From: an uncultured Balneola sp. | GTDB lineage: Bacteria > Bacteroidota > Rhodothermia > Balneolales > Balneolaceae | Length of the DNA stretch: 64,000 nt | Assembly (NCBI GenBank): GCA_913058495.1 | Contig: CAJXQC010000009.1 | Span: forward strand, 52,797 to 116,796 | Direction of reading: 5' to 3' | Part shown: positions 17,644 to 26,136 of the stretch, in pieces | Layout of the letters: every line of letters starts with the position of its first letter | How positions within the stretch are numbered: position 1 is the first letter of the stretch | Position numbers and translations under genes: made by a program | The notes under the pieces: model-generated | What the model saw: the letters and a program-made list of their open reading frames with translations, nothing else | The model's database searches: none | Told to the model about the DNA's origin: nothing

Positions 17644-19234
17644 TTACCAGAATTTTACCTTCTATGGTTCTGTCCGGCATTTCTATTATATAAATATAAG
17701 GCGCATTAGCTACCTTTCTTCCCGAATTATCAACTCCATCCCAAACAGCTTCATAAGTACCTGCAGAAAAAGTATCGTTTTCGATTTCACGTACCAAATT
17801 CATTCCAAAATCAAACACTCTGATATTAACAGTTCCACTTTCTTTAAGCTCATATTTGATACGAACAAGCTCATGCAGAGTAGGAGAAAAGGGATTAGGG
17901 TAGGCGTATGTTTTAACGGTTTTTGCATCAGGCTCAAAAGCATTACCTCCGTTAAGTGGAAAGTTGACTCTCGTTATTTCCCAGGTTTCACCAAGATCGT
18001 CTGATGAAGCCAAACCATCATTTGTTCCTATCCAAACTCTGTTTGTTGTTGAACTGACAGAAAGAAATTCAGTGTTCTCTTTAAGAAATGTATTGGCACT
18101 TCGGATCTGAGGGAACTTACTCCAACTGTTTCCATTATTTATAGACACAAAAAGTCCGTTTTCTCCTGCAGCAAATACTGCTCCGTTATTGAACCCGATG
18201 CTGTTGATCTTTTCTCCGATAAGATGCTGTGTAAATGTTTCAGCATTATCAGTTGTAGACACGATCCCAAATTGTTCACCGGAGGAAGCATCAATTACCC
18301 AGTTTGTCATCCAAATAGAGCCGTTTACAGGATCTTCTTCAATTTCTATTACCCAGTTTCCCAGCAAGCCATCACTGCTGTTATCAAAATTTACATGCTT
18401 CCAGGAGATACTGTCCGTTGATGTTGTATAAGCGTCAGCGGAAAAATTAACCCCATTAGCAGAACCGAACCAAACATTATTAGCCGAATCAAGATGTAAG
18501 CCAAAGCCAAGTAAATTTAAATCTGACCGGGCATCATATCGGTTTATTGTTGTGTTTTGGTAATTGGAAGACCATGAATAAGAATTTTCAGGAGTTAATG
18601 AACTTACATCGGATGGAGGCAGGATCACTTTTTCCCAAGTTGATCCTCTGTTTGTACTTTTTAATAAACCTGAACCCCAGACAGCTGTAAAAATGGTATC
18701 CGACTGTATTTGAATATCAAAAGGAGGGGATTGTTGTCGTACTGTGTTTCTGATTCTGAAATATTGAGTTCCTCCATAGGTAAACACGATATCACAATCA
18801 CCGGTATATGGAACTGAGTCGTCGTCACAATTGTCAGCAGGTTGGCTGTCTAGCGGGAAATCCCTGAATTTCCAATTCTCTCCATTATCGGAAGAAATAT
18901 AGAATCCGAATCCGGAAGTTATGGGTTGACCATCCAGATCAATATTAAATCCTAAACCAGAAGCAAAATCTGATCCGGAAATATCCATAGAAAATATCCT
19001 GCCTTCTCCATTTGTAATACTGTCGATTCCGGATGGTTGAAACCAGTCAATACTGTTAGCTACATTAAAATTCAAAGATGGGCTGATCCATAAAGTGTCG
19101 CCTGATCCAAGAATATTAGAGACACCATTTTGGCGTATACTGTTAAACGGTGAGGTTACAGGGTAAACTGATTGAGCAATGAGACCTGAAGAGAAAAACA
19201 GGACCCAAATTAATAGTGCTGAGAATCTATTCAT
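17636..19234 (-). CDS. Secreted beta-propeller protein with C-terminal FlgD-like Ig domain
   Basis: A 532-residue exported protein. The signal peptide ends GLIAQ|SVYP. Residues about 45-430 contain repeated sialidase/BNR-like strands with Asp-box-type turns (ISSDNGENWKFR, STNRGSTWEKV, SINNGNSWSKF, SSDDLGETWEI), predicting a beta-propeller. Residues about 450-532 are a FlgD-like Ig fold (AYPNPFSPTLHELVRIKYEL, then GTYEAVWDGVDNSGRKVANA) that often replaces the type IX sorting domain in these phyla. It is probably a surface-exposed protein. It overlaps both neighbours, so it belongs to the long glycan operon. Confidence 0.78.
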   Translation of the reverse strand: MNRFSALLIWVLFFSSGLIAQSVYPVTSPFNSIRQNGVSNILGSGDTLWISPSLNFNVANSIDWFQPSGIDSITNGEGRIFSMDISGSDFASGLGFNIDLDGQPITSGFGFYISSDNGENWKFRDFPLDSQPADNCDDDSVPYTGDCDIVFTYGGTQYFRIRNTVRQQSPPFDIQIQSDTIFTAVWGSGLLKSTNRGSTWEKVILPPSDVSSLTPENSYSWSSNYQNTTINRYDARSDLNLLGFGLHLDSANNVWFGSANGVNFSADAYTTSTDSISWKHVNFDNSSDGLLGNWVIEIEEDPVNGSIWMTNWVIDASSGEQFGIVSTTDNAETFTQHLIGEKINSIGFNNGAVFAAGENGLFVSINNGNSWSKFPQIRSANTFLKENTEFLSVSSTTNRVWIGTNDGLASSDDLGETWEITRVNFPLNGGNAFEPDAKTVKTYAYPNPFSPTLHELVRIKYELKESGTVNIRVFDFGMNLVREIENDTFSAGTYEAVWDGVDNSGRKVANAPYIYIIEMPDRTIEGKILVIE

Positions 19235-20039
19235 TATCTACTAAATTAAAAGGAGTTTCTAATGTATCAGAACTCAACCCAGATTTATCAATCGCCCAGT
19301 AAAATGCTGTTCTGTTATTTGGAGTATTACTACTGTTAATGGTAAAGGTAGTTGTATAAACTGAATCAGAAGAAGCGATATCTCCACTGGAATTACTGCC
19401 ATCATCAAGCAGCTCAAACGGAGTTTCTCTCAATAGTGAACCATCTTCATTTCTGAAATTTAGAAGTACTTTATCAATATTAGATTGGCCGTCAATATCC
19501 TGAACTTTTGCGGTAAATAATACAGCAACAGTATTGTTTCCGGAAGGAATTTCAACTTCTTCGGGATTATTTACTTCAAGAATTTCCGGTGGATTAGTAG
19601 GGACTCCGGTCTGACGAATAATTGCTTGTGCAAAATTATTCGTATTTCCATTCAGAGAAGGTGTGATCAATAATGTGTAAGTCTCAAACTCAGTAGTATT
19701 GGTTGAAATAGGAATACTTGTTTGAAAGGTAGTTATGGGACTGAAATTTACAGGAAACTTAGCTTGAAGAAACGGTTCGTCATTTTCTCCCAAAAACAAG
19801 GAATAATACGGAACTGAATCTGCTTCAAAATTAAATCCATCTACGGTGATGTTTAAACTAAGAGTAGTGTCCTTTTGTCCATCCTGAGGATCAAAGGAAA
19901 TAGAGGAGGGACTAACTACCAAATTTTGAACATAAGGTTGTTCTTCATCGAAATCTTTTGGAGTAAGCGAGTCATCGCAAGAGATGAAAGTAGCCCAAAT
20001 CAAAGTAATAAGAACCAGAGAATAGAATTTAAAAGACAA
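19227..20039 (-). CDS. Ig-like exported lipoprotein, first gene of surface glycan operon
   Basis: A 270-residue lipoprotein. The lipobox is at TFISC|DDS (Cys about 21). The body is strand-rich with two to three probable Ig-like or cadherin-like modules (VVSPSSISFDPQDGQKDT; EILEVNNPEEVEIPSG; TAFYWAIDKSGLSSDTLETP). The middle unit with VQDIDGQSNIDKVLLNF resembles extracellular Ca-binding Ig modules. No catalytic motif is seen. It opens the minus-strand operon, with a 330-bp divergent region shared with trp. Confidence 0.7.
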   Translation of the reverse strand: MSFKFYSLVLITLIWATFISCDDSLTPKDFDEEQPYVQNLVVSPSSISFDPQDGQKDTTLSLNITVDGFNFEADSVPYYSLFLGENDEPFLQAKFPVNFSPITTFQTSIPISTNTTEFETYTLLITPSLNGNTNNFAQAIIRQTGVPTNPPEILEVNNPEEVEIPSGNNTVAVLFTAKVQDIDGQSNIDKVLLNFRNEDGSLLRETPFELLDDGSNSSGDIASSDSVYTTTFTINSSNTPNNRTAFYWAIDKSGLSSDTLETPFNLVDNE

Positions 20040-20177
20040 AAAAATCGCGTTTAATTGATTGAATAGTAATTGTAACGATGCTAAATAGGCGATGTTTTTT
20101 TGGGTTCGCTTAAATATTAGGAATTCATTGATTAGATAGCAACTTAAATATTGAAAGTTTATTTCTTTGAAATACCG

Positions 20178-20206
20178 TTGCTATTAAATTTATACCCTGC
20201 TATATT
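20178..20206 (+). promoter_or_regulatory. Candidate trp operon promoter
   Basis: TTGCTA (20178-20183) and TATATT (20201-20206) are 17 bases apart, a good match to a sigma-70-type core promoter. The predicted start of transcription would be at or next to the leader-peptide ATG at 20214, meaning the leader message could be leaderless. A promoter further upstream is also possible, and the group's housekeeping promoter consensus is not exactly this one. Confidence 0.35.
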
Positions 20207-20213
20207 TTCAACC

Positions 20214-20285
20214 ATGTTAATCAAGCAACATAATAACACATGGTGGTGGCCCAACGCTTATACAGGCAGTGGGATTGTTGCGTAA
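20214..20285 (+). CDS. trpL: trp operon leader peptide TrpL
   Basis: A 23-codon reading frame (ATG to TAA) encodes MLIKQHNNTWWWPNAYTGSG then IVA. Three consecutive Trp codons at 20241-20249 are a very strong sign of a translation-monitored attenuator, since Trp is normally the rarest residue. It lies 26 bases before an attenuator terminator and 135 bases before trpE. Ribosome stalling at the Trp codons would be expected when charged tRNA-Trp is scarce. Confidence 0.88.
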   Translation: MLIKQHNNTWWWPNAYTGSGIVA

Positions 20286-20345
20286 ACAGATTAACTAAGA
20301 AATTACATACACCCACTGTTCCTATGGAAGAGTGGGTTTTTTTTT
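20267..20345 (+). terminator. trp attenuator: antiterminator and terminator hairpins
   Basis: The terminator is ACCCACT (20311-20317) paired with AGTGGGT (20331-20337), extended inward by TTCC/GGAA, and followed by nine T residues. The competing antiterminator is CAGTGGG (20267-20273), which lies inside the leader reading frame and pairs perfectly with CCCACTG (20312-20318), the 5' arm of the terminator. A ribosome stalled at the Trp codons (20241-20249) would leave 20267-20273 free to pair and so prevent termination. All segments are read directly; the switching behaviour is inferred from the known E. coli type of mechanism. Confidence 0.85.
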
Positions 20346-20419
20346 GACCTTTAGTTTTGCCACTAAAGCACAAAAACACAAACTTAGTGTTTTGGAGTTT
20401 TCGTGGCTTCAATAAATAC

Positions 20420-21880
20420 ATGAATAAGAACCAATTTTTAGAACTTAGTAAAGGCTATTCAGCTATACCCGTTTATAAAAGGTTATTGGCAGATGTACTT
20501 ACTCCTGTTTCATTGTTTATGAATATCAGGGAAGGAGCTCGGAATCCGTTTTTACTGGAATCAGTTGAAGGCGGAGAACAACTAGCCCGGTATTCTTTTA
20601 TTGGAAGAAATCCCTATCAGACACTTCATTTTGATGGATCGCTTACTTCTTTAAAAAATATAGACGGTAGTGTTGAAATAGACCGTCCTTATTTTGAAGA
20701 ACTTAAACATCAAACAACCAAGTATACCGAGCCGAAGATACCTGAATTGCCACGATTAACTGGAGGAGCAGTAGGTTTTTCTGCTTACGATACGTTCAGA
20801 TTGGTTGAAGACCTTCCGGATGTGCCGGATGATGATCTTAATTTGCCTGAGGCTGTTTGGTGTTTTTACGATGAGATCTATGCTTTCGATCACGTGAAGC
20901 ACCAGGTTATTCTTATTAAAACCGTTTTTATAGACGAATCGTCTGATCCTGAAGAGCAATACAAATCAGCATTGGAATCTCTTGAAGAGATGGAAAGTGC
21001 TGCAATGTCAGGAAATTATAAAAGACGCGAGTTTACCATAGATCCTGAATCTCTTGTCAGTAATATTGAAAGAGATCAATTCAAAAATATGGTCAATACT
21101 GCGAAAGATCATATTTACGAGGGTGATATTTTTCAGGTAGTATTATCCCAAAGGTTTGAAGCTGATATGAGTGGCGATTCTTTCATGCTTTATCGGGCAC
21201 TGAGAATGGTAAATCCATCACCGTATCTGTTTTTTTTGGATTTTGATGATTTCCAGATCGTAGGATCATCCCCGGAAGTTTTGGTTCGGGTTCAGGATAA
21301 AGAAGTCAGAGTTTTGCCTATCGCAGGAACAAGACCAAGAGGAAGTACACATCAGGAAGATCTTGAGATGGAAGAAGACTTGAAAAATGATCCCAAAGAA
21401 GTAGCTGAACATATTATGCTGGTGGATCTGGGAAGAAATGATCTGTCCAGAGTTTCAAAACCGGGAACAGTTATAATGGAACGAAATCAGGTTATTGAGC
21501 GATATTCTCATGTAATGCATATTGTCAGTGATGTTGTGGGTGAAATTTCAGAGGACAGATCTTCTGTAGATGCATTGATGCAGTGCTTTCCTGCAGGAAC
21601 CGTAAGCGGAGCTCCCAAAATCAGAGCCATGCAGATCATTGATGAGTTGGAACCAACCAAAAGAGGTATTTATGCAGGAGCAGTTGGTTACTTTGACTTC
21701 TCCGGAAATATGGACACTTGTATTGCGATAAGAACGATGGTTGTTACCAAGAACAAAGTTTATATTCAAGCCGGAGCGGGAATAGTAGCAGACAGCGATC
21801 CCACTAAAGAATTTGAAGAAACACAAAACAAAGCCGGGGCATTAGTTCAGGCTCTTAGCGTAGCATTAGATATCGAATGA
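20420..21880 (+). CDS. trpE: Anthranilate synthase component I
   Basis: TrpE condenses chorismate with ammonia to give anthranilate. The 486-residue protein has the Trp feedback-inhibition motif LLES in NPFLLESVEGGEQLARYSF, and the catalytic core reads PSPYLFFLDF, IVGSSPEVLVR, IAGTRPRG, HIMLVDLGRND, PAGTVSGAPKIRAM and GAVGYFDFSGNMDTCIAIRT. The true start is the ATG at 20420; the frame is open 63 bases further upstream, but that stretch is an intergenic repeat. It is downstream of the attenuator, and its stop overlaps trpS by four bases. Confidence 0.95.
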   Translation: MNKNQFLELSKGYSAIPVYKRLLADVLTPVSLFMNIREGARNPFLLESVEGGEQLARYSFIGRNPYQTLHFDGSLTSLKNIDGSVEIDRPYFEELKHQTTKYTEPKIPELPRLTGGAVGFSAYDTFRLVEDLPDVPDDDLNLPEAVWCFYDEIYAFDHVKHQVILIKTVFIDESSDPEEQYKSALESLEEMESAAMSGNYKRREFTIDPESLVSNIERDQFKNMVNTAKDHIYEGDIFQVVLSQRFEADMSGDSFMLYRALRMVNPSPYLFFLDFDDFQIVGSSPEVLVRVQDKEVRVLPIAGTRPRGSTHQEDLEMEEDLKNDPKEVAEHIMLVDLGRNDLSRVSKPGTVIMERNQVIERYSHVMHIVSDVVGEISEDRSSVDALMQCFPAGTVSGAPKIRAMQIIDELEPTKRGIYAGAVGYFDFSGNMDTCIAIRTMVVTKNKVYIQAGAGIVADSDPTKEFEETQNKAGALVQALSVALDIE

Positions 21881-22860
21881 GTAAAAAAACAATTTTATCA
21901 GGAATACAACCTTCGGGAAAACTTCATATTGGAAATTATTTCGGAGCAATGAGGCAACATATAGCCATGCAGGAAGAAGGAGAAGCTTTCTACTTTATTG
22001 CCAATTATCATTCTTTGACCTCACTTAATGATGGAAAGGAGCTATACCAAAATACAATCGACGTTACCTTAGATTATCTGGCTTTGGGTTTAGATCCTGA
22101 GAAAGCAACATTTTTTGCACAGTCCGATGTTCCTCAGGTTACAGAACTTGCATGGATATTAGGTACACTTTGTCCGGTTAGTTTGATGGAAAAGGGAGTT
22201 TCTTATAAGGATAAGATCGCTGCGGGATTAAGCCCCAATATTGGCTTGTTTACTTATCCGATCTTACAAGCTGCGGATATTCTTATTTATCATTCCGATG
22301 TTGTGCCTGTTGGAGAAGATCAAAAGCAAAATATCGAAATAGCTAGAGATCTAGCCGGAAAATTGAATAGAGCATATGATTCTGAATTTTTAAAAATACC
22401 GGAAGATCACATTCTCAAATCAGTAGCCGTTGTTCCCGGAACTGATGGACGAAAAATGAGCAAAAGTTATAACAACACCATTCCATTATTTGCTGAAGGA
22501 AAAGCTCTTAAAAAGGTTGTTATGTCGATTGAAACGGATTCCAAAGGGCTGGAAGAACCAAAAGATCCGGACACAGATAACGTTTTTGCACTGATCAAGC
22601 TGTTTGGTGATAAAGCAAAGCAAGAAGAAATAGCGGATAAGTATAGAGCCGGAGGATTTGGCTATGGTCATGCTAAATTGGAGCTTCTTGAAATGATAGA
22701 AAACTATTTCGGTGCTGCCCGCGAAAAGCGTAAAGAACTGGAAAAGGATCTGGATTATGTGAAAGATGTTCTTCGTGAAGGTGGAAAAAAAGCCAGAGAA
22801 AGAGCGGAATCTGTTATGGAACCCATTCGTGAAGCAACCGGAATCATCAGGAGTTTTTAA
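21877..22860 (+). CDS. trpS: Tryptophanyl-tRNA synthetase
   Basis: It charges tRNA-Trp and thus supplies the molecule sensed by the upstream attenuator. The class I signatures are PSGKLHIGNYFGAM (HIGH motif) and DGRKMSKSYNN (KMSKS), with 327 residues, the usual bacterial TrpRS length. The ATG overlaps the trpE stop (ATGA), so it is part of the same transcript. Having trpS inside the trp operon is uncommon and creates a feedback loop between charging and operon expression (inference). Confidence 0.95.
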   Translation: MSKKTILSGIQPSGKLHIGNYFGAMRQHIAMQEEGEAFYFIANYHSLTSLNDGKELYQNTIDVTLDYLALGLDPEKATFFAQSDVPQVTELAWILGTLCPVSLMEKGVSYKDKIAAGLSPNIGLFTYPILQAADILIYHSDVVPVGEDQKQNIEIARDLAGKLNRAYDSEFLKIPEDHILKSVAVVPGTDGRKMSKSYNNTIPLFAEGKALKKVVMSIETDSKGLEEPKDPDTDNVFALIKLFGDKAKQEEIADKYRAGGFGYGHAKLELLEMIENYFGAAREKRKELEKDLDYVKDVLREGGKKARERAESVMEPIREATGIIRSF

Positions 22861-22894
22861 GATGATAAAGGATTATTCATATAGATTATTAAAA

Positions 22895-22927
22895 AGTCCC
22901 CTCTCGAGAGGGGATAAAGGGGTGTGT
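22895..22927 (+). repeat. Palindromic repeat, family D, copy 1
   Basis: The core CCCCTCTCGAGAGGGG is a perfect 16-bp palindrome followed by ATAAAGGGGTGTGT. A reverse-oriented copy with few changes lies at 26137-26169, in the trpF-trpB gap. Both are inside the same operon. Confidence 0.8.
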
Positions 22928-22956
22928 CGTAAAGGTAAAATTAACGGAACTATCCA

Positions 22957-23520
22957 GTGATCTTAATTATAGACAACTACGATTCATTTACGTACAACCT
23001 CGTCCATCTTGTAGCGGCCGTAACTGATGATTATAAAGTAATTCGCAATGATGAACTTACTCTTGATCAGATCAAAGAACTGAATCCTTCAAAGGTTTTG
23101 ATCTCGCCGGGTCCGGGAAGACCGGAGAACGCCGGAGTCAGTAAACAACTTATTCAGGAGCTTGGTAAGACCACTCCGATCTTAGGAGTTTGCTTAGGGC
23201 ATCAAGCCATCGGTGAGGTATTCGGAGCGAAAGTAGATTACGCTCCTAAACTTATGCACGGCAAAGTTTCACAGGTTGAGCATAATGGTAAAAATATCTT
23301 CAAAGATATAACTCAGAACTGTACTGCAACTCGTTATCACTCGCTGGTTTTAGCACCCGATTCTATTCCGGAAGTTCTGGAAATAACTGCAAGATCTGAA
23401 GATGTAATTATGGGTGTTCGACATAAAGAATATCCGATAGAAGGCATCCAATTTCATCCGGAAAGCATACTAACTACCGAAGGACCTAAAATGATAACCA
23501 ACTGGTTAACCCAATCATGA
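22957..23520 (+). CDS. trpG: Anthranilate synthase component II (glutamine amidotransferase)
   Basis: This 187-residue class I amidotransferase provides ammonia to TrpE. Visible are IIDNYDSFTYNLVHLV at the start, the oxyanion motif SPGPGRPENAG, the catalytic Cys in GVCLGHQAIGE, and the catalytic His-Glu in FHPESIL. The start is GTG. The same protein type (PabA) can serve folate synthesis, but the operon context gives trpG. It overlaps trpD by four bases. Confidence 0.93.
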   Translation: MILIIDNYDSFTYNLVHLVAAVTDDYKVIRNDELTLDQIKELNPSKVLISPGPGRPENAGVSKQLIQELGKTTPILGVCLGHQAIGEVFGAKVDYAPKLMHGKVSQVEHNGKNIFKDITQNCTATRYHSLVLAPDSIPEVLEITARSEDVIMGVRHKEYPIEGIQFHPESILTTEGPKMITNWLTQS

Positions 23521-24557
23521 CATTCAAAAGTATTTTAAATAAACTATCATTTTCAGAAGATCTGACGCTGATCGAGGCAGGTTGGGCACTAACTCAGATC
23601 ATGGAAGGTGAAGTTCCCGAAGAACAAATTGCTTCTTTTCTCACCGCAATGAGAATGAAAGGAGAAACTGTTGACGAGCTAACCGCTTTTGTTAAAGTAA
23701 TGCGTGACAAGTCGGTCAAAGTAGATGTGGATGTCACAAATGCGATCGATCTTGTCGGAACCGGTGGAGATAAATCAGGTACGTTCAATATTTCAACAGC
23801 AGCCAGTTTTGTAGTTGCAGGAGCGGGAGTTCCCGTTATCAAGCACGGAAACCGAAGTGCATCCAGTAAATGCGGTAGTGCAGATGTGTTAGAACATTTA
23901 GGAGCTGCAATTGAACTTGGTAAAGAGGGTGTTGAACAAGTTTATTCAGAAGTTGGCATGGCTTTTATGTTTGCTCCGATGTTTCATCCGGCTATGAAAT
24001 ATGTAATGCCTACACGACGACAGCTGGGATTCCGAACATTCTTCAATATTCTGGGACCAATGGCAAATCCTGCCGGTGTACAGAAGTATGTGATCGGTGC
24101 ATTCAGCGAAGAAGTAGCCGGCAAAATGATTTCAATACTTTCAAATCTGAATACTGAGTTTGCATATACTTTTAATGCAGATGATGGTTTGGATGAAGTT
24201 AGTATTACCGGGAGCTCCACTGTTTTTGAACTTGAAGATAAAAAAGTATCCGAATCGTACAGATTTGAGCCAACATCATTGGGCTTTAAAACCTATGAAA
24301 TGGAACAACTGATGGGCGGTGACGCTGAAAAAAATTCATCGATCCTAAAAAAGATTCTGGCTAATAAATGCACTGATGCCCAGAAAGATATCGTGTTGAT
24401 AAATGCTACTTTTGCAATCAAAGCATCAGGGTTGGTGAGTTCTTTGGAAGAAGCTAAAGAGAAAGCAGTTGATAGTTTAGAATCAGGAAATGCACGAAAA
24501 GTATTTAATAACTTTATTGATGCAACAAACGACGCAATGGGAGTATTTAAGTACTGA
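23517..24557 (+). CDS. trpD: Anthranilate phosphoribosyltransferase
   Basis: A 346-residue enzyme that attaches phosphoribose from PRPP to anthranilate. The PRPP-binding signature GTGGDKSGTFNISTA and the anthranilate-site KHGNRSASSKCGSADVLE are intact, as is FRTFFNILGPMANPA. It is separate from trpG, not fused as in E. coli. Start and stop are both coupled to neighbours (ATGA with trpG; a one-base TGATG overlap with trpC). Confidence 0.95.
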   Translation: MTFKSILNKLSFSEDLTLIEAGWALTQIMEGEVPEEQIASFLTAMRMKGETVDELTAFVKVMRDKSVKVDVDVTNAIDLVGTGGDKSGTFNISTAASFVVAGAGVPVIKHGNRSASSKCGSADVLEHLGAAIELGKEGVEQVYSEVGMAFMFAPMFHPAMKYVMPTRRQLGFRTFFNILGPMANPAGVQKYVIGAFSEEVAGKMISILSNLNTEFAYTFNADDGLDEVSITGSSTVFELEDKKVSESYRFEPTSLGFKTYEMEQLMGGDAEKNSSILKKILANKCTDAQKDIVLINATFAIKASGLVSSLEEAKEKAVDSLESGNARKVFNNFIDATNDAMGVFKY

Positions 24558-25375
24558 TGTCAACTATTCTGGATAAAATAGTAGTTCAAACCACTGAAGA
24601 TCTTATCAAAAGGAAGAAAGAGATCAGTTTTAATGATCTTCATTCTCTGGAAGGATTCGAAAAGAAACGCATCGATTTTAAAACTGCATTACAGAAAAAA
24701 GATGAAGTTTCTATTATTGCTGAAGTAAAGAAAGGCTCACCATCAAAAGGAGTGATCAGAGAAAACTTTGATCCTTTAGAGGTTGCTCTCAGATACGAAG
24801 AAGGCGGAGCTTCAGCGATTTCTGTATTAACGGATAAACCGTTTTTTATGGGAGATCTGGAATATTTGAATGCTATTTCAAAAAGAGTTCAACTTTCATT
24901 GCTGAGAAAGGATTTTATTATTGATCCGTTTCAGATCAAAGAAGCCCGAGCTTATGGAGCTGATGCCGTTTTGATCATAGTAGCAATTACAGACGGAAGT
25001 CAATTGAATGAATTGCTTGCAGCTGCTAAAGAATTCGAATTATCAGCTTTGGTTGAATGTTATGATCAGGTAGACTTTGACAGGTTAGACTTTAACCAAG
25101 TAGAGATACTGGGCGTTAATAATAGAGACTTAAAGAATTTTGAAGTAGATGTGCATCGCGGGATCAGCATACTTCAGCAAGCACCGGAAGGAACGATTTT
25201 GGTTTCAGAAAGTGGTTTGTCATCAGGAGAAGATATGGCTCTATTGAAAAAAGAAGGAATTCATTCCGCTTTGATCGGTGAATATTTTATGAGACAGAAT
25301 GATCCCGGAGATGCTGTAAGAGAATTAATTGAGTCAGGAAATAAAGTTTTTGAAAAGAATTTGATCAATGAGTAA
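24557..25375 (+). CDS. trpC: Indole-3-glycerol phosphate synthase
   Basis: The enzyme closes the indole ring of CdRP. This 272-residue TIM barrel has the catalytic lysine in SIIAEVKKGSPSKG, SVLTDKPFFMG, LLRKDFIIDPFQ, ALVECYDQ, ILGVNNRDLKNFEVD and SESGLSSGEDMAL, all expected. It overlaps trpF by eight bases and is not fused to it. Confidence 0.95.
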   Translation: MSTILDKIVVQTTEDLIKRKKEISFNDLHSLEGFEKKRIDFKTALQKKDEVSIIAEVKKGSPSKGVIRENFDPLEVALRYEEGGASAISVLTDKPFFMGDLEYLNAISKRVQLSLLRKDFIIDPFQIKEARAYGADAVLIIVAITDGSQLNELLAAAKEFELSALVECYDQVDFDRLDFNQVEILGVNNRDLKNFEVDVHRGISILQQAPEGTILVSESGLSSGEDMALLKKEGIHSALIGEYFMRQNDPGDAVRELIESGNKVFEKNLINE

Positions 25376-26009
25376 ATCAACAAAAATTAAAATATGTGGA
25401 ATCACCAATCTTGAAGACGGTAGGTTTGCTTCCGGGTTGTTTGTGGACTATCTGGGATTCATTTTTTATGAGAAGAGTCCACGGTATATCGAACCTGCTA
25501 AAGCAGGAGCTATTATCAATTGGCTGGAAGGACCTGAGAAAGTTGGAGTGTTTGTCAACCAACCGCTTGATGAAGTAAACGCTACAGCCAAAGAAACAGG
25601 ATTGGATTTCGTTCAGCTACATGGAAATGAAACTCCGGAATATTGTGAGTTGATCGAAAAGCCGATCATCAAAGCCATTCATATTACTCTGGATTCTACA
25701 AAGAAATCTTTGCAGGAAAAGATTGATCAGTATAACGACATAGCCGATTTCTTTTTGTTTGATACCAAAGTCGGAGATCATTGGGGTGGAACCGGCAAGA
25801 CTTTTGATTGGGATATTGTCAAAGACCTAACTTCAAAACCATTTTTCTTATCAGGTGGATTGAATTCTGATAATGTGAAAGAAGCTATAGGTACTCTGAA
25901 TCCCTATGCAGTAGACATTTCAAGTAGTATTGAAGAAGAACCGGGTTTAAAAGATCTGGAGAAAATGGAAATCTTTGTGAATACGGTTAAACCTGTTGAG
26001 CTAATTTAG
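25368..26009 (+). CDS. trpF: Phosphoribosylanthranilate isomerase
   Basis: A 213-residue TIM barrel that isomerises PRA to CdRP. The catalytic cysteine is in KIKICGITN at the N-terminus and the conserved VQLHGNE and FFLSGGLNSDNV motifs follow; the catalytic Asp lies in FLFDTKVG. It is the last tightly coupled gene of the first trp block; 173 bases carrying two repeats separate it from trpB. Confidence 0.94.
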   Translation: MSKSTKIKICGITNLEDGRFASGLFVDYLGFIFYEKSPRYIEPAKAGAIINWLEGPEKVGVFVNQPLDEVNATAKETGLDFVQLHGNETPEYCELIEKPIIKAIHITLDSTKKSLQEKIDQYNDIADFFLFDTKVGDHWGGTGKTFDWDIVKDLTSKPFFLSGGLNSDNVKEAIGTLNPYAVDISSSIEEEPGLKDLEKMEIFVNTVKPVELI

Positions 26010-26046
26010 TCCGGAAAAATGAATTTTGAAACGGAATTATATTTAA

Positions 26047-26116
26047 GTCATCCTGAGGATACTTCCGAAGGATCTGCACATGTACTTATTTGTGCAGATT
26101 TCGGAACTTTAGTATG
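26047..26116 (+). repeat. Intergenic palindromic repeat, family B, copy 1
   Basis: An imperfect palindrome starting GTCATCCTGAGGATACTTCC and containing GGATCTGCACA...TGTGCAGATTTC. It closely resembles the element at 27538-27615. It lies in the trpF-trpB gap. It has no coding capacity. Confidence 0.75.
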
Positions 26117-26136
26117 ATGTTTTTAGCATCCAATTA

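Noticed and set aside
17633..18004. 123-codon plus-strand frame antisense to the propeller/FlgD gene
   Set aside because: The minus-strand gene has a signal peptide, propeller repeats and a FlgD domain; the antisense peptide has none.
20357..20419. N-terminal extension of trpE (21 codons)
   Set aside because: The stretch is an intergenic repeat-like sequence right after the attenuator T-tract; the ATG at 20420 begins the conserved TrpE N-terminus.
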